A stretch of DNA of 64,000 nucleotides from Riptortus pedestris (Eukaryota > Arthropoda > Insecta > Hemiptera > Alydidae), in the NCBI GenBank assembly GCA_019009955.1, contig CM032233.1, forward strand, positions 17,045,001 to 17,109,000. The letters run 5' to 3'. A model generated the notes under the pieces. That model was not told where the DNA came from, ran no database searches, and was given only the letters and a program-made list of their open reading frames with translations. Within the stretch, counting starts at the first letter, position 1. Each line of letters opens with the position of its first letter. Below, one piece after another: positions 13,972 through 25,700 of this stretch. The position numbers were made by a program, and so were the translations under genes.

Positions 13972-14507
13972 GTGTGTGTGTGTGTTCGTTGTTATAGCTC
14001 TCTGTTATACTACTTTGAGGAAACGCGTGCTCTTCCATTATTGTTATAAGTGTGCATTATTCTACTCGAACCTTTTTGTAAAAAAAAAACAAAAAAACGT
14101 TCAATACATTATTCCGTTATGCTTAATGTGTGTGTTTGTTATTACAAGAATCATAATATATACGAAACAAAAAATATAAGTAGATGAGTGTATCGTGGGC
14201 TGTGAAGTTGAAAAGAGCCTATTAAGGCATTCTGGATATTTCGGAAGTTTTCTAAATACCATACCTGAAATGGTTTAACCATCTGCTAGCTATAACATCT
14301 ACTCATCATTATTTGTAAGAATTATAAATCCGTGGCTCATTTATTTTCTTTAATCTCTATTGGCGAATTCATTCTTTGCAGCTCTTTTTTTTTTTTTTTT
14401 TTTTTTTTTAAATGTATATATCTATAGATCCTCTTTTTATACAAGCTCGTTGGATGGCATGAATATTTTGGTCAATGAAATATAAAAATGATTCATTCTA
14501 TTTCCAG
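11251..14507. other. Intergenic or 5' intron, no exon found
   Basis: AT-rich DNA upstream of the first recognised exon of the small secreted-protein gene. It holds a (GT)n tract at about 13919-13986 and a poly-T run at about 14383-14409. The missing signal-peptide exon of that gene is expected somewhere upstream of 14508, but I could not pick one out. Confidence 0.45.
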
Positions 14508-14660
14508 GACTGGAAGGTAACAAATTTAAAACTGGAGCCTTGTGATGGAAAACCGAATGATGCATTTCAAACAGAAGATATTAAAGTAAATTTCAATAAG
14601 GACTGCAACATACAAATTTGGGGATGTGTAAAATTTCTAAAAGATGTTAAGGCAGTAACG
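14508..14660 (+). CDS. Secreted ML-like protein, internal exon a
   Basis: Acceptor TTTCCAG ends at 14507 and donor GTAAGT begins at 14661. It encodes 51 residues, including EPCDGKPNDAF and IWGCVKF, in phase 0. A 4-kb intron follows. Confidence 0.75.
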
Positions 14661-17567
14661 GTAAGTTATCATGTATTCATTAAATGGCATTATCATCGTC
14701 CTAATGGAACAAATTAGCTATTTATTTTTATTATACAGGTATGCTTGCCTACCCAAATCCACTCCCCATGAAAAAGAAATATTATATTAATGCGTAGACA
14801 TGAGTAAAATGATCCTGAGTAAAACTAATATTTTGATTATATATAATTTCAGAGAAAACAATTTGACATGTCCATGGCGTCGTAGCCGGGAATATAATCC
14901 ACTACTCTAACTTTGAGCTACAAGCACAGTTACCAACCCATAAGAAGTTTCCCATCAGATCCAAATTCTCCAAATACGATGCCCCACATTGATATATAAA
15001 AGAGAGACAATAATTGTCAATTAGTGGCTTAAAGTAAAAAATGTATTTTATTGATTTTTTGAACGCATTATACCACCATAAAACAATAAATAATGAAATT
15101 ACTCTTATTTTGAGAGAAACATAATTAATTAATAATGACACGTTTTAGATGACCGTGGTTTTCTCACAGGTTTGAATTATTAAATTTTGATGACAACTAT
15201 GAAAAAGGTTGAAAAATATAATTGTCGAAGTTTCGGCTTATTTAATATCTTCTTCAAGACCAAAAATTACAAAATAACAATCAATGGAAAATATAACATT
15301 AGTCATAGTTACTAATAAAAAAAAAAGGGAAGAAGGAAGACTCGCAGTTCTGCAATTAGTCTTCTTAAAATAAGAACACGCCCACATACACAAAAGCCCG
15401 TCACGCAGGAGTTGCGTCAACTAGCAAATTCCCCATGTTCTGGAATGACACGCTGATTTCCATATTTTCTCCATTTCCCCATTAACAAAAAGCCTATGTA
15501 ACGAACTGAATTTAAATTCGACATGAGATGATTATTACAGTTGCTTTAAGTGAAAATCACATAGTAGAGGTAGGGGTTAACTAAATTCTGAATATAAAAA
15601 GTTACAAATAATTTGTGTAATAATCGAGTGCCATTTATATTGTATTAGATATTGAACAAGTTTGGTTATATTACTTTTTTTTATTCCGCCCATAATAATG
15701 GGCATATTAATGAATGAACTTTTTATTTTATATGATTTTTTTATTATAGGACTTCCCTTTAATGTATTTTTTTTTCCATTGGTTTACCTGTCGGCAAGGG
15801 TTTTATATGAGACTTTTTTCTAAAATTCATAGATTTTGTATCATAGTTTAGTTAATAGTAAAAACGTTGTTTTAGTATATTATTAAATATGTCTTATCTT
15901 CATAATTTCAAGAGAGTGTCTTTGTCAATGGGATTTTGCGTAGAGTCGGAATATGAGATTTCTGTTATTTAAAATAATGAATTGAGAGTCAACAAAATTA
16001 TATTTCTAGTCAACATAGCTCAAAATTAACTTCGAATATGATGAATTTCGTTAACAGCTAAAATCTACCAGAAAGAGGAGGGGTCAGTTGGGGGATAAAG
16101 AATTCCAAATATATTTGTTATTGTGGGTCGGATTGGTACATTTGATGTAACCAATCTTATTGAATGTTTTAATTCCTTATTAAAACTCAATTCCCCAATT
16201 GCTCTTTGTATTTTTTTCTCGAACTATAATATTAATATTTCTATTTTTTTTAGTTTCAGTTAGTGCTGAGTATCATTTTGAAATCTCCCTCCTACTCATT
16301 TCACATTAGCAATAAGCCAATATATTACAAATCGTGAAGAGATAAAAACATTTTCTTTATAAAATGAATGCCGCCGTTGGTTTTCAGCCACTTGCCGATT
16401 GCCAGCCATATTCTGATTAATCTCATGTTCTTGATCTATTCTCATATTCCCAAATATGTTTTGTTAATTGGAGCCAAAATCTTCTTGGTTGCTTAGCATT
16501 CTACTTGGATTATCATCAAAACCACAGTGATTTTCGATATTAGTAAACATATTTTGATGGGGAACCTCCCATTGTTTTCAGATTATTTTGAAAATATACA
16601 TTTTGAATATTAGACATGGAATGATATACACTTCCTGGAATTTCATGATTACCCATTACACTACTAATGGGATTTTGTTGGGGATACCCCAACATTCAAA
16701 GTTGGGGTTCTCTTAGTGACTGGATGGCTCTCTTGTTGCCTTGATTTCCTTGATTATTCTCCACCCCTATGACTACTAAATGAACTCTACTGACCAGTTA
16801 ACACCCGATTAATAATCCTTGATTAGGGGACTGCACAGCCTGGTTATTATTACTGGCATTGCTTTTTCATGGATTATGGATTGAAAATGTTATATAACTA
16901 ATCTTAATTCAAATTGTTTAAATATATTTTAAAAATAATAAGACTGGATAGCCAAACAAGAGTATAATCAATCACAACTAGCTAGAACACCCCATGTTAC
17001 ACAGAAGAAGCTAAGTCCTGGAACGTCATCTGTCTTAACCATCATACGTTTTAATAATCATACGGTAAGCTCTGTATGGACATATCAAAACCTAACACAA
17101 ATGAAATTGTAGGATCATAACCTAAAATCAATGAACATTCTACAATCTAGAAGCTTCAATTGATATTCGAACGAAACCATAACCGCTACATGTAAAACTG
17201 AAGTTTTCTATAATAGCTGAAAGATAGGATTCCATTGGAGCCCAAAACTGTTAAAAGCCACTTCCCAGTAGAATACATTGATATATATTTACTGTGTCAG
17301 TGTCTAATATGGCTTAAACTTGTAATTAATCTTCCTTAAGTACCCAATGTCATATAGGGGAGGGTTTGTTTCAGGGCACTAAAAAGTGGATTTTTCAGTA
17401 ATTGTTGAAATGATAATAAGTACAGTCCGTCAGGCAGGAGTCCGCACATGCTACTCATCAATTTATTCTCTATTTTTTTCTGTAATAAAAAGACTATGTG
17501 AACAGAACTTGAAATTTAAGCTGGGCATATTCAGAAGTGAGAGTTTTAAAGAGTGAAATACAACAGT

Positions 17568-17624
<57 letters not shown>

Positions 17625-20115
17625 GATATTATTCGTCGACTCAAAAAATGTTATACAGCGAAAATTATTAACAACATAATGTACTACGATTGTTGCTTTA
17701 AACATTTTTCTGCAACTCTATTATTAAACGTGCTATGTGTGTCTTCGTTTGCGTTCTTCTGTTAATAATCACTCCTACCTATGCGATTTTCATTTAAAGC
17801 AACTGCACCATAACATTTAATGCCCAGCTTAACCCTCCGTCGGGCGCACCTCTTGACGAAACAAAATCGGCGCCCCTGAGCGGCCGCCCACATATTTTAG
17901 GCCCTCATTTCCCACCTAATTAATTTAAATTTAAAACGCAGGACAGACTTCGCTTGGATCTTAGGAAAACAAATATACTATTTAGAACGTAAAATAATGA
18001 CTTTATTAGAATAGAATGAAGCTTAAACTAAAACAAGTAAAATTGATCAGGCGCATTCGGCCTGAGAGGTCAGAGTTAGACTAGCACTTTTTCTCAAGAT
18101 ATCGACAAACTTCCGTACAGAATACCATTAATCTTAGTAAAAGGAACGATTGCAATAGACGTATCCTGAAAAAAACTCATCTTCGAAATTAAGGAGCAAT
18201 GGGGCGCAGTTGGCCTCACAAGCCAGCTAGGGACCAGACGGGCTGGATGTAAGATGGCAATAGACTATAGTAGGGGATTCTGAGCATGAACACGAATCAG
18301 GAAACTACTGGGAATGGCGCCTCACAGGGTAGACAGGATGAGGCGGGCCATCAAAAAGTATGTTTTCCTGGCCTCTCAGGCCAGCTGTGCCCGACGAGGG
18401 TTAAATTTCATGCCCTGTTTAATTAGGTTTTTTATTACGGGAGAAATCGGTCGATCATTATGAAATCAATAGCATGCCTTTCCACAATTTTCTAATATAT
18501 ATCTACGAATGTAAAACTATTGTTGATTTTCCCATATTTAATTCAAAACTCTCAGAAAACATAATAATTAATATAAAACTTGTAATCATTCATTTAAACA
18601 GAGGAAGTCATTGAATAAATGTTACACTTTTGAAAAGATTTTAATTTAAAATAATAAATATTTCTATTCCAGGTGAACTATGTTGCCAGTAAGAATAACA
18701 TGCCATTGAAGAAGGACTCAGTGAAGGGTTGTGACGTTGATTTGTTTGGCAGCAAAACAGTTTGTCCTTTTAAAGCTGTAAGTCAAACAAAATTAATGGA
18801 TGTTGTCTCATTAAAATGTGATAATGTTACAAATATTTTAGATATTATTATTAATAAAAATTAGCATGTTTTATAACAGTTATTGGGTACCACAACGAAT
18901 TCATTATAGTAGAATTCGTCGTTGGCGAATAAGATTGTAAAAAGGAGTGGGAGTGGGTAGAGAAGTAAGAGCATCTAGTCTGAATAACCTTCACAACTTT
19001 ACATTACCTTGCTTCTTCACAATTCAATAAAAATACAACCCTCTTCTAATATGGTACAATATCGTGTGCGATATTTAATTTACTCAGAAATGAGCATAAA
19101 ATAAAAATGATATAAGGGAATTGGGCTAACAGTTGGAAATCCATTATCAAAGGAATATATGAAAAAAAGGGTCTTCACATCCTCATTAAAAATTATATTT
19201 TGAAAAATTAGAATTAGCTAAAATTAAAAAAAAAATGGTTTTATCAAAAAAACTATATATAAAAAGTAACTGCCATACGTTCGAGGACTGTGCTCTCAGC
19301 TTTGAGATTTTGAAACGATGACCATTGGTGTAAACCAAATGTGGGAGGATAGCGTTAAGAAAAAAGAGAAACGAAAGGATCGGAATTCGTTCATAATATT
19401 GTAATATCAGCAGAAGATGTAGCACTTACAAAATTGGTTATAGGTGCTCTGTGCGATTCCAATGATTGTGTATCAACTTTGGTGCTTAGTTTGTTAGCCA
19501 ATATTTATTTTTATTCTTCTCTTGGGTATGTTGAGAAGTAGACAAAACGCATTTGGTGCCAACTCTACCCTTGAAATTTGAGTAGTCTTATGATGGACAA
19601 CCTGAATATAAACGAGTAATATTTAGTCTTATTTTGAAATACGCTGTGAATAAACAAACACATAAAATACATTTTGAAAAAGAAACTCTCTCCCACACGC
19701 ACTCTCTCCCTTTCCCAATCTACTCTCTCACCCTCTACCTCCCATCCTCTCTCTCTCTCTCTCAGAAAAAGTCTGATGATGACATAAATTTACGTGTAAT
19801 AAGGAAGTATCTTTCGTGGTTATAAATCTGGATTCGTAGAACTGGTACTATACTAAAAACATTTCTACAATAATGAATGTGATTTAAAGAAATTCAGTGG
19901 ACTAATTAAATACTGCAATATTTCATATCCTGAGTCATTTTATATTGTTTTATTATATTTTCTAGAGTTCTTCATTGTGTGCAACAGACAGCTGGGTTGT
20001 TGAGGTGCCTAAGGGTGTGCTAGCTATGGCTGCTGGTGAAATAAAAGGCGAAGCAAAAGTAGTGACAGACAGTAAAACATATTGTTACAAGGCATCTGCA
20101 GTGATTAAAAAATAA
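14508..20115 (+). CDS. Small cysteine-rich, probably secreted ML-like protein (3' three exons)
   Basis: Three exons join in phase 0: 14508-14660, 18673-18777 and 19966-20115, with stop TAA at 20113-20115. All introns are GT-AG (acceptors TTTCCAG, ATTCCAG, TTTCTAG; donors GTAAGT and GTAAGT). They encode 135 residues beginning DWKVTNLKLEPCDGKP and ending ASAVIKK. Seven cysteines are visible (12, 33, 40, 71, 82, 91, 126 of this part). The odd count suggests another in the missing first exon, which should also hold the signal peptide. The alternating beta-strand pattern, the EPCDGKP start and a CPFKA motif before a strand-rich C-terminus recall MD-2-related lipid-recognition (ML) proteins such as the GM2 activator. 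This is inference by pattern, and I do not recognise the exact family. AATAAA signals follow at 20177 and 20182. Confidence 0.7.
15396..15560 (-). repeat. Family B variant, 3' end only
   Basis: It begins GCCCGTCACGCAGGAGTTGC, matching the family B terminal hairpin, and continues for about 150 bp of diverged block. It is intronic to the secreted-protein gene. Its partner at 17425 has similar internal sequence, so these two may form a subfamily. Confidence 0.45.
15561..16019. other. Intron, nothing recognised
   Basis: AT-rich intronic DNA without a feature I can support. Confidence 0.4.
16020..16330 (+). repeat. Degenerate family B block B
   Basis: It retains the order of family B words: a GTTAACAGCTAAAATC-like segment, a G-rich run, GGTCGGATTGGTACA, CCAATCTTATTG, then CCTACTCATTTCAC. 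It is much more diverged than other copies, so it is an old insertion. Confidence 0.45.
16375..16870 (-). pseudogene. Decayed Asn/Gln-rich coding remnant
   Basis: On the minus strand the sequence reads as protein-like, N/Q-rich text broken by stops and frame changes. Near 16850 it gives NASNNNQAVQSPNQGLL, then MGNHEIPGSVYHSMSNIQ (about 16655-16600), and after a frame change MFTNIENHCGFDDNPSRML and NMRIDQEHEINQNMAGNRQ (about 16560-16390). No introns are evident, which would suit a decayed retrocopy or a transposon gene. I do not recognise the parent. Low-complexity composition makes the call uncertain. Confidence 0.35.
17425..17828 (-). repeat. Family B variant with (TA)n
   Basis: It begins GTCCGTCAGGCAGGAG (family B hairpin end, altered), passes a (TA)n tract at about 17571-17621, and ends close to the TTAA of the next element. 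It shares internal words with the copy at 15396. Confidence 0.45.
17833..18400. mobile_element. piggyBac-type MITE flanked by TTAA
   Basis: The element lies between TTAA at 17829-17832 and TTAA at 18401-18404. Its ends are inverted: CCCTCCGTCGGGCGCACCTC at left, and CCCTCGTCGGGCACAGCTGG at right on the opposite strand. Terminal CCCT plus a TTAA target is typical of the piggyBac superfamily. Subterminal words (GGCCTGAGAGG, GGCCTCTCAGGCC) recur inside. At 568 bp without an ORF it is non-autonomous. It is clearly richer in G+C than its surroundings and lies in an intron of the secreted-protein gene. Confidence 0.8.
18673..18777 (+). CDS. Secreted ML-like protein, internal exon b
   Basis: Acceptor ATTCCAG ends at 18672 and donor GTAAGT begins at 18778. 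It encodes 35 residues from VNYVASKNN to TVCPFKA in phase 0. Confidence 0.75.
19681..19765. repeat. CT-rich microsatellite
   Basis: An imperfect CTCT/CCCT tract ending in (CT)n, in the last intron of the secreted-protein gene. Confidence 0.8.
19966..20115 (+). CDS. Secreted ML-like protein, terminal exon
   Basis: Acceptor TTTTCTAG ends at 19965. It encodes 49 residues from SSSLCATDSWVVEVP to SAVIKK, then TAA at 20113-20115. AATAAA signals are at 20177-20182 and 20182-20187. Confidence 0.75.
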   Translation, partial: SSSLCATDSWVVEVPKGVLAMAAGEIKGEAKVVTDSKTYCYKASAVIKK

Positions 20116-20176
20116 AAATCACCTTTACTCTTTGCTTCAACTTTCATAAATTAATTATAGACAATTATTTATAATG

Positions 20177-20187
20177 AATAAAATAAA
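20177..20187 (+). terminator. Polyadenylation signals of the secreted-protein gene
   Basis: Two overlapping AATAAA hexamers lie 62-72 bp after the stop codon. Confidence 0.6.
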
Positions 20188-21047
20188 GTATATTATGTGT
20201 ACCTTAAGTGTTAAAGTATGTACTCAGTAAAAGTAGAATTTATTTTTTGCAAAGAACTTGCAAGTTATTTCCTTAATTGCTCATTGAGAAAACAAGTTAT
20301 TGGTGAAAAATATAGGTGAATGCTGAAGAGTCATTTATCAGGTTTCAATCAGAATACCCTTTTCTCCACAATATTTATTACAGCTACAATACAGTTACAA
20401 TTAAACATCAAAGCCTTTGGGACTATTTTATTCTTGGACCCTCTTTGTCAGTCCAAGGAAAATATATTATTCATCATTAAATTTAAACATCTAAAGTTGT
20501 TTAAAGCTTCTATTTATTTAATATAAAAATTGTAAGTCCCATGAGATTTCATGAGGAACAGTAGAAAATAATGGAAAAAACCATTCACAGTTAAATAAAA
20601 ATATAAGCATCATCAAAATAATATATAATATAATAAACAAAGATTAATACATACATATTTTAATAATACTAAAATGTAGGATGAAAAGTAAAAACAAAAA
20701 AAAATTAAAAAAGGTAAATTAATAGGAAATTTAATTAATACTATAAATGTGTCAAAAGTGATAGAAAGTGATTAAATTAATTAATTAGGCACAGAAATAA
20801 TTATACAACAATATTTAACAAGATTTCATAGTTTTTTATTGATTAATAAAAACAAGCTTCAATAGCAATAACAAATACAATTCACTAGCAATGGTAATAG
20901 TGAATATTATTACTAGATCTAATAAACAGTATTAAAATATAAATTACATAACATGTTATCACAGAGATTCAGATAATAAAAATAAATAATAGTTAAATAC
21001 ATATTAATTACATTTTATATCATCACATATGAAGTGTAGTCACGTAA
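20188..21047. other. Convergent intergenic region
   Basis: AT-rich DNA between two converging genes. It includes the probable 3' UTR of the minus-strand hydrolase, whose AATAAA would be at 20835-20840 on the minus strand, about 210 bp past its stop. No other gene is seen. Confidence 0.5.
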
Positions 21048-21180
21048 TTATTGTTCTAAGAACTGGTGCACAAGATTCAGAAATTCATTGGGTTTTTCAG
21101 CATGAACCCAATGGCCAGCATCAAGATATTCGAAGACAGCATGTGGAAACATACGTAAAATATCACCATGATCCTCTTTT
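21048..21180 (-). CDS. ABHD11: ABHD11 exon 6 (terminal)
   Basis: Acceptor TTTCAG lies just above 21180. It encodes the end of residue 262 to residue 305, including AGHWVHAEKP with the catalytic His, then TAA at 21050-21048. Confidence 0.92.
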
Positions 21181-22715
21181 CTGAAATATATAAATTTTGT
21201 GTTAGTTAGACAATTATTATTATTTTTTCAATTAAACACTAACTAAATTATGCACTGCATAAATTTTCATTTTTTGTTAAATTAAACACTTAGTTTGAAA
21301 CATAAAAAGAAATTGGAGGAAAAGATGCTTGTGACACCAAAATGTGTAAAGATAAACGTTTTAAAGATACGAATAAAAAAATTCCTAAAGAAAGTAGGTT
21401 GTAGTCAATTTTTATTTGAAAACGATAATTTAATATTAATGGGGGGGGGGAATAATATTCAGGAACACCAAGAAAAAGGAATTAGGGAAACAGGTCTTAT
21501 TAAAAATAATGTTTAATTTAAATATTTTATCACTTTTTACGATTGACTCTGATTTTAATGTTTTTAAGCTAAGACAATTTTATTTAAGTTCAAACATATC
21601 AAATGTAAGTTTTTGATATATCACATGGCCTTAAACATGTCTCTTTTTATTTTGTTGTTAGAACCTGATGATGGCACATTAGTGCCAAAAGGCCTTGTGA
21701 TTTAATAAAGAAATTGGTGGGAAGTTCTTGTTATTAAGACCTGTTTCCCAGATCTACACTCCCACATCCAACAACATACAAATTATTAAAAAGTAATTAT
21801 GTTCAGCACATAAGTTTTATTAACAGTTACTGGCTTCACTAATAAAGTTGTAACTATTTCTAAACTCTCATATTAATTTATTTAAGTAAAGAAACTTTTA
21901 ATTTCCTACTATACAATTTTATATACATATTTTTTTTTCTTTTTCTTTCTTAAAAAATGGTAAATAATTGTGGTGCATGTTCCCAGGCTCTGTATAAGAA
22001 GATAAAATACCCCGTCAAATGCAGGGATTGTAGAACACAATTTCATTTTGGGCACATGGATATGCAACTCTCAGAATTGGAATGGAGCAAGCTGAGTGAT
22101 TCGAAGTGTGAGTTATGACAGTGTATTGTCTGCCGCAGAGGATATGACGAAGTTGCAAGGCTGGAGGTTGAGCGGGAGTCTGGTAGTTTCGGAGCTAATT
22201 ATGGAGCCCATTCGCCATCTTAAAGCAAATAGGACGCCGAAGGCTCAACCTCCTACTCCTGAGCGGAAAGGACTAAAGACTCCTCCGGTCACAACTACCT
22301 CACCTGTGGTGCTCACAAATAGGTTCCAAGCATTATGCAAAGAACCTACTAAGAAGACTTTCTCCGCTAGACCCCCTTCTACAAAAGTAACAAGCAGCAA
22401 GTTGTGGTTGTGACTGGCATCCATGGACACGGCTGATAGAGCGGTGGAATCTACTGTATTTGCGCTTCGAGGCCAGAAGATGCAGAACATCGTAGCTACA
22501 ACAGAAGTTAGCAAGAAGGACCATTGCATCATCTTTGGTGGAACTAACAACATGGGATGTAGAGTCCCAAATTTCAGCAGGGATCTTCACTACCTGAATA
22601 ATCTAATCAGGGATGAGCAACGTGCGGCCCACGGCCCTTTAAACATATTTATGTGGCCAGCCAAGCATTTCTAAAATTGAAATTATTTTAGAGGCTTTCT
22701 TCACTGAATATATTG

Positions 22716-22769
<54 letters not shown>

Positions 22770-25700
22770 ATTATTTTTTTCTGTGTGGCCCGCCAAAAAA
22801 GGTTGCTCACCTCTGATCTAAATTGTAAATTGAGTCTTGCGACCATACCTTATAGATATGATTGCACTGACCTAAATTATTATGTCAGGCAGGAGGAAAT
22901 CAATTAATCTCCCTGGAGGAATTCTGTAGGCACAATGGTTTCACCTTTCTCAATCTGAATAGAGTGGTAAGCCCTGCATGCTATACGCGGCATGGCATAT
23001 ATCTAAACAGGTTTGGAAAGGTGATTTCTTGGCGACCTGATCATTCAGTTTTTCTCGGCAGATAACTGTCACCCGATAAGGAATACTAATTTATATAAAC
23101 AGAAACCAATCAATTTTGAAAAACACCAATCCCTAAAATGTATTCCAAAAATAAATCAAGCCTATTGCTACAGAATATGCAATCCATAAGGAACAAAAAA
23201 TTAATATTAGAAGCTTTTTTACTAAATAATAACAATATTTACAACTTTCTTTGTGTAGCGGAACACTTTCTAAAAAATCACTAAACTGATACATTTAACA
23301 TCTCAAGAAACAAATTATTATCCTCCGCCCTTCTGTAGACCTAATAGAGAAGGAAGTGGCTTGTGTATATTTGTAGGAAATAGATTCCAATGAATTGAAA
23401 CCCATAACTGAACTGTCAAGTGTTAATGCCGATTGGGATTTTCAGTGCTGTGGGATTTCCAATAATAACAGAAAGCTTAAAGTTATTCGCATCTATAGAC
23501 CACCCAAAGGTAACCTAGATATATTTTATGACTTCCTGCTAAAAACAATACAAATGACCTGGAAAGAAGAGCATTCACTTATCATACATGGTGACCTCTA
23601 TATACATGCTACTTATACATCTGGAAAAAATCAATTAGAAAATATTTTAGGGTCTTACAATTTAATCTTAGAGGAAAACAGGTTTCACAAGGATTTATAA
23701 GAATAGTAAGTGTCTATATAGCTTCAAGTATCTCTGGAAATAAAAAGACCACTGTCAAACATTCATGGACCTTAGATCAGAAGGGCTAGAATTTACTTTT
23801 CCACAAAAAATACATCTCCAACAGTATAAATTAAGCACTGCTTGAGAGACATAAATCAAAGTGATTTAGAAGAGCTAAAGAATGGCCTAAAATGTGATGA
23901 AGGACTATGTTTGAGTAATGAATCGGTAACTAGAAGTAGTTTGTACAAAAATTTCCACAATATAACATAGTACCATTAAAAACATCACAGAGAAAGTGTG
24001 TGACTATCAAGGAAAATAAAGAATGGTTTACTGCGGGACCAAGAATCTCCAGAAATAAGTTTAAAGCTTTACACACAATTAAGCTCACCTTCTCTCCCGA
24101 AAAGTTTTTATACTTATTTGAAGAAACATCGACATATTTATAGTCACACCTTAGACGCAGCTATAAAAGTTCACTGCAAAAATAAAATTGACCTAACAAA
24201 CAACATAATAAAATGTGCCTAAGAATATTGTAAATAGTCGAATTTATCGGCTCCTCATTCGAAAACAAGAAGTACTGCAGTGGAGTCTTCCTTGACATAT
24301 CACAAGCTTTTGATAAGGTGTGGCACCAAGGTTTATTGTCCAAGCTAAAAACTACACTCCCTATCACATACTACCTCATCCACAAATCATATCTTTCCGA
24401 CAGACATTTCCAAGTTTCATTTGGTTCCTCAGTCTCATCCTTATTCCCCCAGCTGGCAGGTGTACCACAGGGGGGTATCCTAAGTCCTTTCTTATTCCTT
24501 GCCTATACTGCTGACATCCCATCACATCCCGAAACTTCCCTTCTCACGTATGCAGATGATACTGCAATCTTGACTTCCAAGTCAGACCATGGCATCCGCA
24601 TCTTTTCAAGAGCACCTAGCTCTGCTAGAATCCTGGCTGACTCAGTGGAGGATCAAGGTCAACAGCAGCAAATCAAGCCATGTAACATTTACCCTCCGAC
24701 ATTCCATTTGCCCTCCAGTTACACTCAATAACGCACTAATTCCTCAAAAATCACAAATTAGGTATCTAGGACTCACACTAGACAAACGACTAACTTGGAA
24801 ACCCCACATCACATTAAAAAGACAAGAAGTGAATCGACGGTACAGACTTCTACTAAGACTACTTGACAACAGATCTAAACTATCACTACACAACAAACGA
24901 CTGATTTATACAACAGTACTCAGACCAATATGGACATACGGACTTGAACTTTGGGGTTCCACTAAACCTTCAAATTCCTACAAAATCCAAACCCTCCAAT
25001 CCAGAATACTCCGCAAAATTACAGATTTCCCATTTTACGCATCCAACTTAACTTTCTATAACAACCTCAACATTCCTTTTGTCAATGCCCTAACAAAATC
25101 CCGATATCAGAAATTTCACTCTCTCCTTCCCACACATCCTAATCCTCTAGTCGAATCACTTTCATCTACCCATATTCCAGAAAAACCAAGACGACGACTG
25201 AAGCGCAAGTGGCCAAGAAATCTCCTAGTGTAAGGCTCAGAATAACTCCATGTAGTACCAGCCAATGTTCCCTCCAATGTGGGTATTGTCAATGGACAAC
25301 TTCCCACCTCAAGTGAATAATCAAGCCAATTGTTATATCATTCACATCATTTGCTTGTAATATTTATATATGTTGTTGAAAATAAAAGAATAAATATTAA
25401 AAAAAGAAAAAAAAATAAAAGAAAAAAAAAAGAATATTGTAAAACGTGAAACTAAAACTACAAATTCAGATCAAAGTGAATTCATTATTAAATCTGAAAG
25501 AGGAATATTATTTGGTACAGGGGCCATTAATAAGCTTAATTTGCACTACGTTAACATAACAAATCGAGTATTTCTCCAACAAAATCATTTACCATCAACG
25601 GTCGCCATCTCTCTGGTAAAGAGCAGTACACCATCCACATTAAAATCGATAAACTTAGACCCGATAACAGAGGAAGAATTAATCAAAACAGTTCTATCAC

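Noticed and set aside
13889..14179. Frame rich in VCVCVC
   Set aside because: It is a (GT)n microsatellite translation.
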